Positions 1 through 6,273 are shown, counted from the stretch's first letter. The stretch: 14,979 nucleotides of DNA from an uncultured Candidatus Saccharibacteria bacterium (GCA_937902525.1 CALEKV010000228.1:1-14979); one strand, 5' to 3'. The notes: a model not told the origin generated them from the letters alone. Numbers and translations are program-made.

Positions 1-2
1 CC

Positions 3-1283
3 GTTGGCAATACGATTTCTATTTCGCCAGCGGGATTTCGCGGGTTTGAAGGTGGTGGCTCGGCGTTAACGACTGAGCAGCTCGAAAAGGTAAAAGGACT
101 TGCTCATGTTACGGGAGTGACGAGCAGCCTGAGCGATCGCTTGTCGACGGATGATACGACAAATCTCGAAAGCGGCATTGAGCTTGGTTCACTCGGCGGT
201 CGGTTTGCACCGCCTACGTCGTCGGGCTCAACGACGGCTCCTTCGACCGAAGGTAGTGAAAATACCGACACTGAGCAGCCCACAATGTCTCGCGGCAATC
301 CGATGTCATCAATTACTGTTACGGGCGTGGATAATGTAGAGAGCGCAAGTATATTTGGAGGAAGTAGTGTCACGTGGACGAGCGGTCAAGCATTTGATGC
401 CACGGCGGACGATAATGAGGCTGCTATAGGCAAGGCATTGGCGGAGAAGAATAGCTTATCGGTTGGAGATTCATTTACGGCATACGGCCAAGAGTTGACG
501 GTGGTTGGTATATACGATACGGGTACGGAGTTTGCGAACAATGGCGTCTTCGTTTCGCTGTCTACGCTTCAACGTTTATCTGATCAGGCAGACTCAATAA
601 CAAGCGCAACCGCGACGGTTGATTCCATTGACAATCTGAGTACCGTCACGACTGCTATCACCGATACGCTTGGAAGCGATACGGTGGACGTGACGAATAG
701 CCAGGAGACGGTTGACTCAACGGTGGCTCCGTTAGAGAGTGTGCGGACTATCGCGCTATATAGTCTGATTGGCGCGGTTGTCGCAGGATCCGTTATCATT
801 TTGCTGACAATGATTATGATTGTCCGCGAGCGACGGCGGGAAATTGGTGTCATGAAAGCTATTGGCGCGACAAATAGCTCAATCATGAAGCAGTTTGTAG
901 CTGAGGCGATGACCTTGACTTGCTTGGGACTTGTAGTTGGTCTGGTGTTCGGTATTGTGGCGGCTACGCCAGTAACGAATATGTTAGTCAATAACTCAAG
1001 TTCCACAGGAACGTCGCAGAGCGCAGCCGGTCCGAGTGGTCGGTCTGGCAGCGGAGAGCGAACGCCTGGTGGTGGAAGAGGTGCTCAGGGCGGCGGATTT
1101 GCCGGCGGTCGCGAGGCAGTACGAGGTATTAGTCAAACAGCGGAGAACATCCAATCATCAGTTGGTATCGGAACGCTGCTTGCCGGGGTGTTTGCGACCC
1201 TACTGATAGCACTCCTTGGTAGCGCAGTACCAGCCTTTATGATTAGTAATATTAAACCAGCGGAAGCTATGAGGAGTGAATAA
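3..1283 (+). CDS. ABC transporter permease, MacB/FtsX family (5' end outside window)
   Basis: The reading frame is open from base 3, so the true start and first membrane helix lie upstream of the window. What is visible is a long extracytoplasmic domain (to about 740), a membrane helix near 747-825, the cytoplasmic segment ERRREIGVMKAIGA, a second helix near 909-975, a Gly/Ser/Arg-rich outer loop (about 1011-1125), and a last helix near 1161-1242 ending in NIKPAEAMRSE. The EIGVMKAIGA segment and the C-terminal PAEAMR ending are hallmarks of the FtsX/MacB permease domain, which works with a separate ATPase to move or release substrates at the outer face. The stop is directly followed by the ATPase ATG, so the two were an operon. 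Substrate is not deducible. Threonine is written mostly ACG here, unlike the ACC/ACT/ACA-rich genes further right, which may mean a different origin or expression history. Confidence 0.85.
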   Translation, partial: VGNTISISPAGFRGFEGGGSALTTEQLEKVKGLAHVTGVTSSLSDRLSTDDTTNLESGIELGSLGGRFAPPTSSGSTTAPSTEGSENTDTEQPTMSRGNPMSSITVTGVDNVESASIFGGSSVTWTSGQAFDATADDNEAAIGKALAEKNSLSVGDSFTAYGQELTVVGIYDTGTEFANNGVFVSLSTLQRLSDQADSITSATATVDSIDNLSTVTTAITDTLGSDTVDVTNSQETVDSTVAPLESVRTIALYSLIGAVVAGSVIILLTMIMIVRERRREIGVMKAIGATNSSIMKQFVAEAMTLTCLGLVVGLVFGIVAATPVTNMLVNNSSSTGTSQSAAGPSGRSGSGERTPGGGRGAQGGGFAGGREAVRGISQTAENIQSSVGIGTLLAGVFATLLIALLGSAVPAFMISNIKPAEAMRSE

Positions 1284-1284
1284 G

Positions 1285-1698
1285 ATGTTACGAGTTGAAA
1301 AACTTCGCAAAGAATTTAACCAAGGCGGCGGTACGGTTGTTGCGGTGAACGATGTGAGTTTCAGTGTGAATGAGGGCGATTTTGTCTCGATTGTTGGCAA
1401 GAGTGGGTCCGGAAAGAGCACACTGTTAGGCTTGCTCGGCGCGCTAGATTCGCCGACGAGTGGCAGTATTCATATAGATGACACCGATATTGCTAACTTG
1501 CATGATCGACGGCTTACTACATACCGTCAAAAAACCATAGGCTTCGTGTTTCAGAATTACAATCTCGTGCCGAATTTGACAGCGCTCGAGAATGTCATGA
1601 ATATGATATCGGCGTTTGCTCGGTTAAGCGTTGCGATAGCTTTTTTGCTCTCGTATTACCCAATCTTCGTAACCTGCGATATTAAAGAGAATTGTTAG
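1285..1698 (+). pseudogene. ABC transporter ATP-binding subunit, truncated after the Q-loop
   Basis: The first ~105 residues are a clean LolD/MacB-type ATPase: Walker A GKSGSGKST at residues 38-46, Q-loop glutamine at 90 (FVFQNYNLVPNLTALENVM). After about base 1600-1630 the protein turns into an unrelated hydrophobic stretch and stops at 137 residues. The signature LSGGQ, Walker B, D-loop and switch histidine are missing; a normal subunit is 220-250 residues. I looked for the rest in all frames before the minus-strand gene starting at 1707 and did not find it. The ATG at 1285 is preferred over the in-frame GTG at 1276 because GAGGAG (1270-1275) sits 9 bases upstream. It follows the permease directly. 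As it stands it cannot hydrolyse ATP; the likely cause is insertion or deletion with the block carrying the nucleotidyltransferase. Confidence 0.8.
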
Positions 1699-1706
1699 TT
1701 GCATAA

Positions 1707-2423
1707 TTACAAACCCTTTATCCAACCCTCAAGTTCTGGCAGTATGCTTTCAATCTTATTTGCCTGAACATCATAAAACCGTTCAAGATTTTTGACTTCG
1801 TTTTCTGGTATATCTCGGTAAATATGCTTCAAGTCAAAATCTATTTTCTCGTGCCAGCCGTATTTTAACCGTAGAAACTTAGTAGCGTAACGCAAGATAA
1901 AGTGATAGTAATGCAACACTTCAAGATTTTTATTGCGTCTTACATTTTTGAGTAGGCTCGGACGCATTTGCTCGTAAAAGCCTTGTAGTTTCTTGCGCTT
2001 GGCTTCCAAGTCTATGTTTGCCGGTTTGCGCTCCTTGAACTTGATGATATTTTGCTTGTCAAAAATTACTTCTGCGTCATCTATGCCTTTAACCAGATAT
2101 ACATCCCGACTAATACCTTGCGTATTTATATCTATCGTCAAAAACTCGCTCATACCTTGTAAGTGATAGACATTTTGTCCGAGTTCGCCTTTATTTTTGA
2201 CTATGTAGCGGAAGTCTATCGGCGCGATTTCAGAAAGTATCTGCTCAATGTCGTTATAAATCGTAAAGATTTTATCGTCATCGGTGCTTACCCATAAATC
2301 AATATCAGAGAACTCGTCAGCGTGTCCTTGCGGCCCAGAACCTTCAATCCAAAAGGCGTAAATATCATCTCGCGGCTCAAGGTTACTCCGCAAGTGTTCA
2401 ACGATTTTATTTCTGTTTTGCAT
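1707..2423 (-). CDS. Nucleotidyltransferase, aminoglycoside/lincosamide adenylyltransferase-like
   Basis: A 238-residue protein with the polymerase-beta nucleotidyltransferase signature: GSGPQGHADEFSDIDLWV at residues 28-45, where GS binds the nucleotide and Asp40 and Asp42 are the metal ligands, plus a third acidic residue, Asp99, in FLTIDIN. The C-terminal half is helical with many aromatic and charged residues (LHYYHFILRYATKFLRLKYGW), as in ANT/Lnu-type antibiotic-modifying enzymes. By family, it would transfer AMP or another nucleotide to a small molecule; the substrate cannot be read from the sequence, and resistance is only a possibility. It has its own promoter abutting the ATG and no Shine-Dalgarno. 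It lies antisense to, and just after, the broken ABC ATPase, in a low-GC patch with a decayed nuclease gene upstream, which suggests a recently acquired accessory block. Confidence 0.75.
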   Translation of the reverse strand: MQNRNKIVEHLRSNLEPRDDIYAFWIEGSGPQGHADEFSDIDLWVSTDDDKIFTIYNDIEQILSEIAPIDFRYIVKNKGELGQNVYHLQGMSEFLTIDINTQGISRDVYLVKGIDDAEVIFDKQNIIKFKERKPANIDLEAKRKKLQGFYEQMRPSLLKNVRRNKNLEVLHYYHFILRYATKFLRLKYGWHEKIDFDLKHIYRDIPENEVKNLERFYDVQANKIESILPELEGWIKGL

Positions 2424-2429
2424 AGTTGT

Positions 2430-2438
2430 ATTATAGCA
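2430..2438 (-). promoter_or_regulatory. Extended -10 promoter, leaderless start of the nucleotidyltransferase
   Basis: On the minus strand the bases read TGC-TATAAT, a perfect -10 with the TGn extension. The expected start point, 7 bases after the hexamer, is the A of the ATG at 2423. No convincing -35 is seen, which is common with extended -10 boxes. There is no Shine-Dalgarno. Confidence 0.65.
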
Positions 2439-2539
2439 AATTTACCTGTTATAAATTGTACGCCAAAAGTAAAAGACGTGCTTGACTCAGTTCAGCATCT
2501 TGTGCACGCCTTCTGTAATTTTATATTAGCGCAGTCTCG

Positions 2540-2747
2540 CTACAAAATGACGACTAATTTTTTGCTTTTGATTTCCCATTTCATACCGTTAATATCTACG
2601 TCTGCGTTCCGCCATGCTGAACACGTAAGAAAATAACGCCCGTTTTGAAATGATACGACAGAATAAAAGCCGCTGACATTTTACGAGTTTCTGGTGCATC
2701 TTCAATGCTAGTTTTTACAATGACTTCGTATTTCTTTTTTTTGGCAT
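2540..2747 (-). pseudogene. Frameshifted remnant resembling a CdiA-C/BECR-type nuclease
   Basis: Read on the minus strand, one frame gives KKKKYEVIVKTSIEDAPE and on through HFKTGVIFLRVQHGGTQT, then stops at 2596-2598. A one-base shift continues it as DVDINGMKWEIKSKKL up to the stop at 2540. The arrangement (helix, HFKTxVxFL strand, then a [P]D-x-x-INGxKWEIKS motif) matches my knowledge of stand-alone CdiA C-terminal-like nuclease domains, where the Asp and the WEIK Glu/Lys are the catalytic core. A second lesion sits at the start: an ATG at 2745-2747 followed by a run of eight A is out of frame by one base with the conserved part. The usual C-terminal helices after WEIKSPxG are absent or unrecognisable. 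I infer a dead toxin-like gene; the family call is from memory of the motif, not a search. Confidence 0.5.
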
Positions 2748-2785
2748 AGTTAGGTATATTTTAACATTTTGCAGATAGTAGAGCT

Positions 2786-2821
2786 ACGCTACATCTGGTG
2801 TGAGTATACCAGATGTAGCGT
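2786..2821. terminator. Perfect 14-bp inverted repeat hairpin
   Basis: ACGCTACATCTGGT (2786-2799) and its exact reverse complement (2808-2821) flank an 8-base loop. On the plus strand it is followed by GTTTGTTGG, a modest U-tract; on the minus strand by AGCTCTACTATC, without one. It is probably a terminator of a gene that is now lost, or the end of an element. Confidence 0.45.
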
Positions 2822-3024
2822 GTTTGTTGGACTTTCGGTTATTGGTCAACTTTCTCGTTAATCACTAAACTTACGGGACAAGGGCGCGCGGTCTTGAATT
2901 TCATGTCAGCTGAGGTTTGCCATATTAATTACAGTTTAAGCAGCTTGTTTTTCGATTCAACTTGCGCCGCAAGGGTAGTGGGTTACTTACGGTGAACTTG
3001 ACAGATATTCATTTCTTGTATGAC

Positions 3025-3082
3025 CGATTTTTTATGATTTTTTTAAAAAACTGTTGACAAACCATTTATGCTTTGATATGGT
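3025..3082 (+). promoter_or_regulatory. Strong sigma70-type promoter with AT-rich upstream element
   Basis: TTGACA (3054-3059), a 17-base spacer, and the extended -10 TGA-TATGGT (3074-3082). The 28 bases before the -35 are almost pure A/T (3026-3050), as in an UP element. The expected start is about 3089. There is no ORF of normal size directly behind it. Confidence 0.65.
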
Positions 3083-3088
3083 TACATT

Positions 3089-3222
3089 AAGTAAGCGTAA
3101 ATTGCAAAAAACAAAATACCTTACCATAAGGCAAAGCAAACCAAAAGAATGCTACGCCACGAAATTTTTCCACCTTGCAAGGGGAATAAAATGACCTGCC
3201 TGATCAGCGGGTTATTTTATTT
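3089..3222 (+). ncRNA. Candidate ~130-nt transcript (small RNA or leader)
   Basis: Bounded by the promoter at 3054-3082 and the hairpin at 3185-3221. Inside are two more short hairpins: CCTTA-cca-TAAGG (3119-3131) and the self-complementary CCTTGCAAGG (3173-3182). I do not recognise it as a known RNA family. An alternative is a leader for htpX: an AAGGGG (3179-3184) precedes an ATG at 3191 that opens a 16-codon ORF (MTCLISGLFYLHITHQ) whose start lies inside the hairpin. Confidence 0.4.
3185..3221 (+). terminator. 15-bp hairpin, likely intrinsic terminator
   Basis: The arm 3185-3199 pairs with 3207-3221 over 15 positions, two of them G-U, with a 7-base loop. The upper stem is G/C-rich (ACCTGC with GCGGGT) and the lower arm ends TTATTTTATT, giving a U-rich 3' side. 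The mirror A-rich arm would let it act on the minus strand too. Confidence 0.55.
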
Positions 3223-3244
3223 GCATATAACCCACCAGTGATAG

Positions 3245-3288
3245 TTGTGAAATATCTCACAAAAAAACGTAAGTCAGTACTATATAAT
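3245..3288 (+). promoter_or_regulatory. htpX promoter with Crp/Fnr-type operator at -41.5
   Basis: A perfect palindrome TTGTGA-aatatc-TCACAA (3245-3262) contains the textbook CRP core TGTGA-N6-TCACA. The -10 box TATAAT is at 3283-3288, giving an expected start near 3295; the palindrome centre (3253.5) is then at -41.5, the class II activator position. The -35 position reads CAAAAA, so the promoter should need an activator. A Crp/Fnr-family gene lies 2 kb away at 5358-6011. Confidence 0.7.
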
Positions 3289-3346
3289 AATAAAATTGCC
3301 CAAGCATAAAGCAAAGCTAGGGTACTAACGGGGGAATAAATAAAAT

Positions 3347-4189
3347 ATGAAATCTTCTGCGTTTGTTAAAACAACTTTATTAATGGCCGCTATGATCGGC
3401 CTGTTTATGGCCATTGGCTATGCTATTGGCGGACAACAAGGTTCATTAATAGCACTAGTAATGGCCAGTCTTATAAACGTGGGCATGTACTGGTTCAGTG
3501 GCAGTATGGTGCTGAAAATGCAAGGCGCGGTGCCGCTCGATGAAAAACGGTACCCGCAAATCCGCCGCATGGTACAAGATATTACCACGCAGGACGGCCT
3601 GCCTATGCCGCGTCTATATTTTGTCAACACGCCAATTCCTAACGCCTTTGCCACCGGCCGCAACCCGCAAAATGCCGTGGTAGCCGTAACCGCTGGTATT
3701 ATGGAAACCTTAGATGACCAAGAACTATACGCCGTGTTAGCACACGAAATCGGCCATATCAAAAATTACGACATGCTAGTAAGCACCATTGCAGCTAGCC
3801 TAGGTGGCGCCATTAGCTACTTGGCACAAATGGCGTTTTATTTTGGCGGCAATGATGAAGAATCACCCAACCCAATTGCTATGATTGCCATGATGATCTT
3901 AGCGCCACTTGCTGCCACACTAATCCAACTGGCGGTTAGCCGTACCCGTGAATTTGGCGCTGATGACCATAGTAAAAAAATCACTCATGGTGATGGCCGC
4001 GCCTTAGCGAGCGCCCTGCAAAAACTGGAGAGCATTAAACCACAGCTTAAAAATTACCAGCCAAGCCCAGCCGAACAAAACACCGCCCACTTAATGTTTA
4101 CCAATATGTTTAACCTACAAGGTATTAGTGCATTATTCAGCACCCACCCCAGTACAAAAGCGCGCGTTGAACGGCTGGTTAATAAGTAG
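3347..4189 (+). CDS. htpX: HtpX-like membrane zinc metalloprotease (family M48)
   Basis: A 280-residue protein, close to the usual HtpX length. Two N-terminal helices (about residues 8-29 and 32-54) anchor it in the membrane. The zinc motif HEIGH covers residues 133-137 (His133, Glu134, His137), and the third ligand is Glu202 in SRTREFGADDHS; two further hydrophobic segments lie between them (about 145-190). The C-terminus STHPSTKARVERL is typical of the family. HtpX cleaves misfolded or damaged membrane proteins on the cytoplasmic side and is normally part of an envelope stress response. A Shine-Dalgarno GGGGGA (3330-3335) lies 11 bases before the ATG. It has a 52-nt leader from a promoter carrying a Crp/Fnr-type site, converges with the exported repeat protein gene, and shares a bidirectional terminator with it. 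Confidence 0.92.
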   Translation: MKSSAFVKTTLLMAAMIGLFMAIGYAIGGQQGSLIALVMASLINVGMYWFSGSMVLKMQGAVPLDEKRYPQIRRMVQDITTQDGLPMPRLYFVNTPIPNAFATGRNPQNAVVAVTAGIMETLDDQELYAVLAHEIGHIKNYDMLVSTIAASLGGAISYLAQMAFYFGGNDEESPNPIAMIAMMILAPLAATLIQLAVSRTREFGADDHSKKITHGDGRALASALQKLESIKPQLKNYQPSPAEQNTAHLMFTNMFNLQGISALFSTHPSTKARVERLVNK

Positions 4190-4207
4190 ACTAAGCACCC
4201 CCTACAA

Positions 4208-4239
4208 CCAAAAACCCCGGATAACCCGGGATTTTTTGG
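4208..4239. terminator. Bidirectional intrinsic terminator
   Basis: CCAAAAA-c-CCCGG, a short loop, then CCGGG-a-TTTTTTGG. Either strand shows a G/C stem with a T run after it. It sits between the convergent htpX and exported repeat protein genes and should end both. Confidence 0.8.
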
Positions 4240-4280
4240 TTTAATTTGTTAACGTACTTAGGTTGTATAAAACTTATTAC

Positions 4281-5180
4281 TTATGACTCTAGTTCAACTT
4301 TATTGTCTTCAATGTTGACATCGTTGTGCGAGTTCTCGGTATTTGTAGTGGTATTGTTAGTGGTGGTTTCTTCTGACTTGGTAATATCAACATCAACCTT
4401 GGTCTTGTTCTCGGTGTTGTAAGAATCCTCAACCTTAGTTACAGCCGTGTTGTTGGTTGTAGTGTTGCCAGAATCAATCGCCACGTTCGTTTCTTTGTTA
4501 AACGAATCGTTCACAATCGTTGTCTCGGTTGTAGTGTTGTAAGAATCCTTGTTAAAGCTATCGTTGATATTCTTTTGCTCAGCACTTTGGTTGCTGCTCA
4601 TACCAATGAACACGCCCTTGGAATCTTCCACCTTCACACTGTTGGTGCTGGTATTATTAGAACCAACCGTGTTATTGCTATTAGTGTTCGTTACACTACT
4701 GCTGTTGTAAACCATAGATGTGTAAGAGTTGTACGAATTCACCATAGCTGCAAGCCTGTCTTGCTGCGGCTTTGCCACGCTTTGTTTACCAGCAGGACCG
4801 GCCGAGCCGCGACCATAACCTGCCATTTGTACAGCCGGCGCACCGCTACCGGCCATGGCACCAGCGCCAGCGCTCGTGACTTCTGCTTGCGCCCCATCGA
4901 CCCCTGGCGTTACCGCGCAAGTGCCGACACTGGCACTGGAAGATGTCGTACTGCTTACCGCCTTGGCTTCATATCCTTGATTAAATGCGTAAGCATACTT
5001 GGCAAAATCTGCCTGTGTCACCTGAGCGATAGATTGTTGATCCGCCTGCGCGCCAGCTTCACGTGCCGGAGCGTTCAAAGCAAACGTCAGCGGGACAGCG
5101 AGCATCATGCCGACGAATGTCGACGCCACTGTTGGTAGCGATAAATGATGTTTGGTTGTTAGTTGATTTGAATACGACAT
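4281..5180 (-). CDS. Exported or surface Asn/Thr/Ser-rich repeat protein, unknown function
   Basis: A 299-residue protein I cannot assign to a known family. Residues 15-36 form one hydrophobic helix, a signal anchor or signal peptide ending near ALNAPA-REAGAQ. Residues 75-135 are Ala/Gly/Ser-rich. From about 148 to the end the protein is dominated by Asn, Thr, Ser, Asp and Glu, with an imperfect repeat built round [ND/ED]-S-[FY/K]-N: VEDSKG (184), INDSFNKDSYNTTTE (205), VNDSFNKETN (223), VEDSYNTEN (250), and a final ENSHNDVNIEDN. Spacing is about 18-27 residues. This composition suggests an extended or beta-solenoid surface fibre or adhesin. Start chosen for the strong GGAGGTG Shine-Dalgarno just upstream. 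It lies downstream of the Crp/Fnr gene on the same strand and has its own operator-bearing promoter with a ~65-nt leader. Confidence 0.6.
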   Translation of the reverse strand: MSYSNQLTTKHHLSLPTVASTFVGMMLAVPLTFALNAPAREAGAQADQQSIAQVTQADFAKYAYAFNQGYEAKAVSSTTSSSASVGTCAVTPGVDGAQAEVTSAGAGAMAGSGAPAVQMAGYGRGSAGPAGKQSVAKPQQDRLAAMVNSYNSYTSMVYNSSSVTNTNSNNTVGSNNTSTNSVKVEDSKGVFIGMSSNQSAEQKNINDSFNKDSYNTTTETTIVNDSFNKETNVAIDSGNTTTNNTAVTKVEDSYNTENKTKVDVDITKSEETTTNNTTTNTENSHNDVNIEDNKVELES

Positions 5181-5252
5181 AATACACCTCCATGTGTGTC
5201 CGGCGACTCCACGCGCCAGCGGTTAAACCAATTACAGAAGCTTCCGATTAAT

Positions 5253-5295
5253 ACTATATGCCCGATTTGCCTATTATTCTGTAATAGTTATTACA
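5253..5295 (-). promoter_or_regulatory. Promoter of the repeat protein with Crp/Fnr-type operator at -41.5
   Basis: The palindrome TGTAAT-AGTT-ATTACA occupies 5280-5295 (TGTAA-N6-TTACA). On the minus strand the -10 box TATAGT is at 5253-5258, so the start is near 5246 and the operator centre (5287.5) falls at -41.5. There is no -35 box (CAGAAT at that position). Spacing is identical to the htpX promoter. The same site also fits the looser NtcA-type pattern GTA-N8-TAC. Confidence 0.65.
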
Positions 5296-5357
5296 CGTAA
5301 ATTGTGGTTTATTTTACAAGCCAAGGGGTTAATAGGCAGAGCGTATTCAGTGTTTTT

Positions 5358-6011
5358 TCAGTCGGCTAAACCATCTTCGCCAATTTTATCGCGAAGCGCT
5401 TGTTTATTGACAACCAGTTTTTTTGTGCCAAATGCCAATATACCGTGTTTGCGCAATTTGCCCAATTCAATCGTAACCGTTTCCCTGGAAAGCCCGACCA
5501 GCTTTGCCAACATGGCATGGCTAACCGTCAGGTTAATCCGGTACATACCTTTCTTTCTTTCGGTACCATATCTAACCATCAAGTGATATATCATCAACAT
5601 TAACTTATCCGTGGCGTGTGGATGTTTCAAGGCAGCCACCTGTATTAATAGGCCGGCATTGCCGCGTATTAAATATTGAAAGCATGCATCGCGCAGTCCT
5701 TGATTAACAGCAAAAACGCTTTGGAACTGCTCTTTGCTGAGGCGCACAAGCCGTGTGCCTTCGAGTGACTCGTAATCAAACATTGCATCTTCGGCATCTC
5801 CAAACGCGTAGTTATCTGGGAATATATCGCCTGGCATTTTAAAGCCTACCACGCGCTCCGCGCCATTACGCCCAACCCTGGACATCTTAATACAACCGGA
5901 TACTACACAGTAAACATCCCTCAGGCTACTACCCTGGGTGATTACAATTGTATTTTTAGGAACCGTTTTTTCTGTGCCGATTTCTGCAAGATGCCGTGCG
6001 ATTTCGTTCAT
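5358..6011 (-). CDS. Crp/Fnr-family transcriptional regulator
   Basis: A 217-residue protein of standard family length. Residues ~14-105 form the cyclic-nucleotide-binding-like beta roll (NTIVITQGSSLRDVYCVVSGCIKMS, then MPGDIFPDNYAFG); a dimerisation helix follows (~108-130), then a winged helix-turn-helix at about 163-192 with recognition helix LSRETVTIELGKL (SRETV at 175-179). E. coli CRP has SRETVGR in this place; Arg and Glu that read TGTGA are kept, while the CRP Arg three residues on is Ile. The phosphate-binding cassette of cAMP-binding members (GE..L...R[ST]A) is not present, and there is no FNR-type N-terminal cysteine cluster, so the effector is unknown. It is followed on the same strand by the repeat protein gene; I see no terminator between them, so read-through is possible. 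Confidence 0.88.
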   Translation of the reverse strand: MNEIARHLAEIGTEKTVPKNTIVITQGSSLRDVYCVVSGCIKMSRVGRNGAERVVGFKMPGDIFPDNYAFGDAEDAMFDYESLEGTRLVRLSKEQFQSVFAVNQGLRDACFQYLIRGNAGLLIQVAALKHPHATDKLMLMIYHLMVRYGTERKKGMYRINLTVSHAMLAKLVGLSRETVTIELGKLRKHGILAFGTKKLVVNKQALRDKIGEDGLAD

Positions 6012-6087
6012 ACCTAACCAATCTGCCTGGCCGACAATTTTAGCCTGTCCGCCACGACGCCCGCACCCATATAATTGTTATGCCCTT

Positions 6088-6117
6088 ACTATATAACAAA
6101 AAAGGTATTTACGTCAG
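6088..6117 (-). promoter_or_regulatory. Probable promoter of the Crp/Fnr regulator gene
   Basis: On the minus strand CTGACG (6112-6117, four of six matches to TTGACA), an 18-base spacer and TATAGT (6088-6093). The start would be near 6081, giving a leader of about 70 nt. The Shine-Dalgarno before the ATG is weak (TTAGGT). Confidence 0.4.
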
Positions 6118-6273
6118 ATACGACTAGGGGATATGAATCACATCTTGACTATGCAGCGCAAAAACGGGTCCGATATTAGCACGTTCACCGTCGTTTATTC
6201 TGTGAACCTAGCAAAATAGCCAACCGCCAACCCCAGTATTCATCCTTTTTCAAATCTCACATCTGTTCTTGCA

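Larger units (their letters stand above)
2424..3346. other. ~0.9 kb region without an intact gene
   Basis: Between the nucleotidyltransferase and htpX no ORF looks like a working gene. It contains the nucleotidyltransferase promoter, a frameshifted nuclease remnant (2540-2747), a 14-bp perfect hairpin (2786-2821), a strong promoter (3054-3082) facing htpX, a terminator-like hairpin (3185-3221) and the Crp/Fnr-type operator of htpX (3245-3262). A 21-codon minus-strand reading frame (2839-2904, beginning MKFKTARPCPVSL) ends just before the 2786-2821 hairpin and may be the tail of another decayed gene, but I cannot identify it. In 2905-3020 I see only short repeats such as CTTGC-GCC-GCAAG. Confidence 0.6.

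Noticed and set aside
1630..1720. Integron attC site or transposon end at the ATPase/nucleotidyltransferase junction
   Set aside because: The GTTAG at 1693-1697 does not complete a GTTRRRY core, and no matching inverted repeat or target duplication was found on the other side.
2322..2636. Plus-strand 104-codon ORF
   Set aside because: It overlaps the 5' end and promoter of the nucleotidyltransferase and the frameshifted nuclease remnant on the other strand; no motif and no ribosome site.
2839..2904. MKFKTARPCPVSL reading frame before the 2786-2821 hairpin
   Set aside because: Only 21 codons, no ribosome site, stop codons just upstream in frame and no family match; mentioned only as a possible gene remnant.
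4575..5138. Plus-strand 187-codon ORF opposite the repeat protein
   Set aside because: A shadow of the biased codons of the minus-strand gene; no promoter, ribosome site or recognisable domain.
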